Part shown: piece by piece, positions 32,176 to 33,871 of the stretch
Layout of the letters: each line of letters begins with the position of its first letter
Numbering within the stretch: position 1 is the stretch's first letter
Translations under genes and position numbers: made by a program
DNA from: Gemmatimonadota bacterium
GTDB taxonomy: Bacteria; Gemmatimonadota; Gemmatimonadetes; Gemmatimonadales; GWC2-71-9
Direction: 5' to 3'
Assembly: GCA_003220795.1 (NCBI GenBank)
Contig: QHTK01000078.1
Location: 1 to 33,871 of the forward strand
Length of the DNA stretch: 33,871 bases
The notes under the pieces: generated by a model
The model's input: the letters and a program-made list of their open reading frames with translations, nothing else
Databases searched by the model: none
What the model was told of the DNA's origin: nothing

Positions 32176-33871
32176 TTATGGGGCTGCCGCCGTGCCGCGG
32201 CGGCGGACCTGGTCGAACCAGTTCAGAACCACGGTCAGCTGCTCCCCGTTGCCGCTGTTCTGCTCGCGCACCATCAGGAACCGGCCGCCGTCCGGGGACA
32301 CGTCGTACAACACATTCTGGCCACTCTGGCCCAGAACCGCCGCCTGGTACTTTCCAGTGAACAGCGCGCGCGGTGCTCCGAGCCGGACTTCGGCCCCGAG
32401 CTGCGTGGTCACGGCGTACACGGTGTCGCCCTTCCGGAAGAACAGCTCGCGACCGACTCGCCCCCAGCGCGCCTCGGTGCCGCCGCGCGTGGAGACGCGC
32501 CAGCGCGCGCTTCCCTCCCGCAGCTGCCGTATGTAGATCTCGTCAGCCCCGGTCTCGTTGGAGACGTAGACCAGCCAGCGGCCGTCGGGCGAGAGGCCGA
32601 TCCCGCGCTCCTCGAAGGGCGTTCGCAACAGCGGCCGCGCGGCCCGTGGGCTGTCCACCGGCGTGATCCAGATGTCGCGATGGGTCTGCGGATGGTTCTC
32701 GCGAAATAGCATGGTCCGCCCGTCGGGCGTGAACTGGACCTCCCACACGGGGTACGGCCGGACCAGAAGCGTTTCCGCCACGCCGCTCCCGTCGGCCGCG
32801 ATGCGGAACAGACCCTCGCGGGTGATGGCGCCCAGTTGCCGCACGAATGCCACCTGCCGGCCGTCCCGAGCCCATTCTGGGAACATGTTCACCGAGTCGA
32901 ACGTCAGGCGTGATAGGTTGCGCGCGCCGAGCTCGTACACCCAGATGTCCGCGCTGAAGATCCCACCAGCACCATGTTCGATCGCGACGGCGATTCGCCG
33001 GCCGTCCGGGGAGAACCGGGGGGCCCGGTAGCGCTCGAGCGGTGCGGGCAAGGTCTGCGCGTGACCGGCGCGATCGACCAGCACCAGCTCGCGTGGCGCC
33101 GTGCTGCCGGTGATGAACACCAGTGAGCCGGTGCGCGAGGCGCCCAGTTTGGCGACGGCGAGCTGTCCGATTCGCACCCCCTCGACGACGGGTCCGGGCG
33201 GTCCCGTGAAGCGCCCGCGGCGGGGATCGAACGGAGCCACGAATAGGGTGCCGTCGGTCTGGGCGAAGAGGATGAACCCGCCGTCGACGTAATGCGGACT
33301 CATGCCGGTCTGACCGAGCGCGCGGACCCGGCCACCCTGGAGCACCGCCAGGTGGGGTCCGGAGCCATCGACGAGCGTCAGCAGGACGGTGCGTCCATCC
33401 GGGAGAAACTCGGGCCAGCGATACGCCTGGCCCCCTGCCGTATCGGGCGCCGCGAAGACCTCCGGCTTTCCCCCCGCGGCGGACACACGGTAGAGCGGCC
33501 CGGAGGCGGCAAACACGATCTCATCGCCCACCCCCCACGTGGCCCCCTCGACGCTCGGCACCTCGCAGATGGTCACGACCGCTCCGCCGGAGAGGGACAG
33601 CTTCCGCAGCCGGCCGTCCTGCCAGAACCCGATCGACTGGCCGTCAGGAGAGAAAAACGGTTGCCCGGCCCCCGCCGTGCCGGGAATGAGCGCCGGTTCG
33701 ACGCGCGCGAATCCGCGCGAGAAGAGCCACCTCGTCCCGAGCGAGTCAGTGCCCGCGTAGACGATGCGCGACCCGTCCGGCGCGAGGGCGATCGGCGAGC
33801 CGCGGAAGTCCGTGGGCTGAAACCCGTTCTCGAAGGAGAGGGAGAACCGCACCACGGGAACCGCCGGGGGT
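32176..33871 (-). CDS. C-terminal WD40/PD40 propeller of a probable Ser/Thr kinase or regulator, 5' partial
   Basis: The frame is open to the right edge of the window and continues with PPAVP before VVRFSLSF, so the N-terminus is missing. The visible ~565 residues form TolB/PD40-type blades: IALAPDGSRIVYAG, PFFSPDGQSIGFWQ, WPEFLPDGRTVLLT, PRFSPDGRRIAVAI, QFTPDGRTMLFREN, GLSPDGRWLVYVSNETG, VSPDGGRFLMVREQ. The entry sequence VxRFSLxF followed by such blades is usual behind the kinase domain of bacterial Ser/Thr kinases, or behind a winged-helix domain; which one applies lies outside the window. The product ends VLNWFDQVRRR, as many of these do. The ligase gene follows after 25 bases and may be co-transcribed. 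Confidence 0.75.
   Translation of the reverse strand, partial: PPAVPVVRFSLSFENGFQPTDFRGSPIALAPDGSRIVYAGTDSLGTRWLFSRGFARVEPALIPGTAGAGQPFFSPDGQSIGFWQDGRLRKLSLSGGAVVTICEVPSVEGATWGVGDEIVFAASGPLYRVSAAGGKPEVFAAPDTAGGQAYRWPEFLPDGRTVLLTLVDGSGPHLAVLQGGRVRALGQTGMSPHYVDGGFILFAQTDGTLFVAPFDPRRGRFTGPPGPVVEGVRIGQLAVAKLGASRTGSLVFITGSTAPRELVLVDRAGHAQTLPAPLERYRAPRFSPDGRRIAVAIEHGAGGIFSADIWVYELGARNLSRLTFDSVNMFPEWARDGRQVAFVRQLGAITREGLFRIAADGSGVAETLLVRPYPVWEVQFTPDGRTMLFRENHPQTHRDIWITPVDSPRAARPLLRTPFEERGIGLSPDGRWLVYVSNETGADEIYIRQLREGSARWRVSTRGGTEARWGRVGRELFFRKGDTVYAVTTQLGAEVRLGAPRALFTGKYQAAVLGQSGQNVLYDVSPDGGRFLMVREQNSGNGEQLTVVLNWFDQVRRRGTAAAP

Noticed and set aside
1..33871. CRISPR arrays, insertion sequences, prophage or toxin-antitoxin genes.
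   Set aside because: No regularly spaced repeats, transposase, phage structural or toxin-antitoxin genes were found on either strand.

Overview
The window is GC-rich, gene-dense bacterial DNA, about 27 intact or nearly intact protein genes plus four tRNA genes and two gene remnants. The gene set (DUF5916 outer-membrane protein, a kinase-linker/PD40 propeller protein, an ECF42-type sigma factor with YCII/DGPF partners, split NHEJ polymerase and ligase, Tat-exported phosphoesterase) and the frequent GTG starts and stop/start overlaps suggest a free-living, probably soil-type, Gram-negative bacterium. Gemmatimonadota or a relative is my best guess, but no rRNA or phylogenetic marker is present, so this is an inference. 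I see no phage, plasmid, insertion sequence or CRISPR array.

Layout. 1-4.9 kb (+): an aminoglycoside-phosphotransferase-fold protein lacking its catalytic Asp, the 5' stub of a beta-propeller phytase, a DUF5916 outer-membrane protein, an isoprenylcysteine/phospholipid methyltransferase-type membrane protein and a DinB protein. 4.9-6.2 kb (-): membrane diguanylate cyclase. 6.25-6.55 kb: tRNA-Glu(CTC), tRNA-Glu(TTC), tRNA-Lys(CTT). 6.6-8.8 kb (+): an internally deleted receiver domain, then an OmpR-type regulator and its histidine kinase. These run tail-to-tail into a tripartite RND efflux operon (8.9-14.3 kb, -; OMF-MFP-RND with GTGA overlaps), which lies behind a degenerate hybrid histidine kinase/receiver gene (14.3-15.5 kb, -). 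15.6 kb: tRNA-Leu(GAG). 15.7-18.2 kb (+): family 2 glycoside hydrolase.

18.2-24.7 kb (-) is the most interesting block. A seven-gene chain, YCII/DGPF protein - alpha/beta hydrolase - DUF1801 protein - ECF42 sigma - VOC protein - FEN-type 5'-3' exonuclease - DoxX, is linked almost throughout by 1-14 bp overlaps or very short gaps. Upstream lies a second YCII/DGPF gene followed by a BNR-propeller gene and a MoaD/ThiS-like gene ending in Gly-Gly. Both YCII genes are preceded by the same bipartite element, TGTCGA-N17-CGTCGTA, matching what I recall of the ECF42 promoter class. So the sigma factor and two DGPF units appear to form one local, self-regulated regulon.

24.8-33.9 kb: a MATE exporter (+), a three-gene minus-strand group (four-helix His-rich membrane protein, Tat phosphoesterase, DUF1080-like protein), DUF2277 (+), an unassigned conserved-looking protein (-) divergent from a LigD-type primase-polymerase (+), an ATP-dependent DNA ligase overlapping the polymerase tail-to-tail (-), and the C-terminal propeller of a probable Ser/Thr kinase or transcriptional regulator that runs off the right edge (-). 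No stretch longer than 300 bases lacks a gene once the tRNAs are counted.
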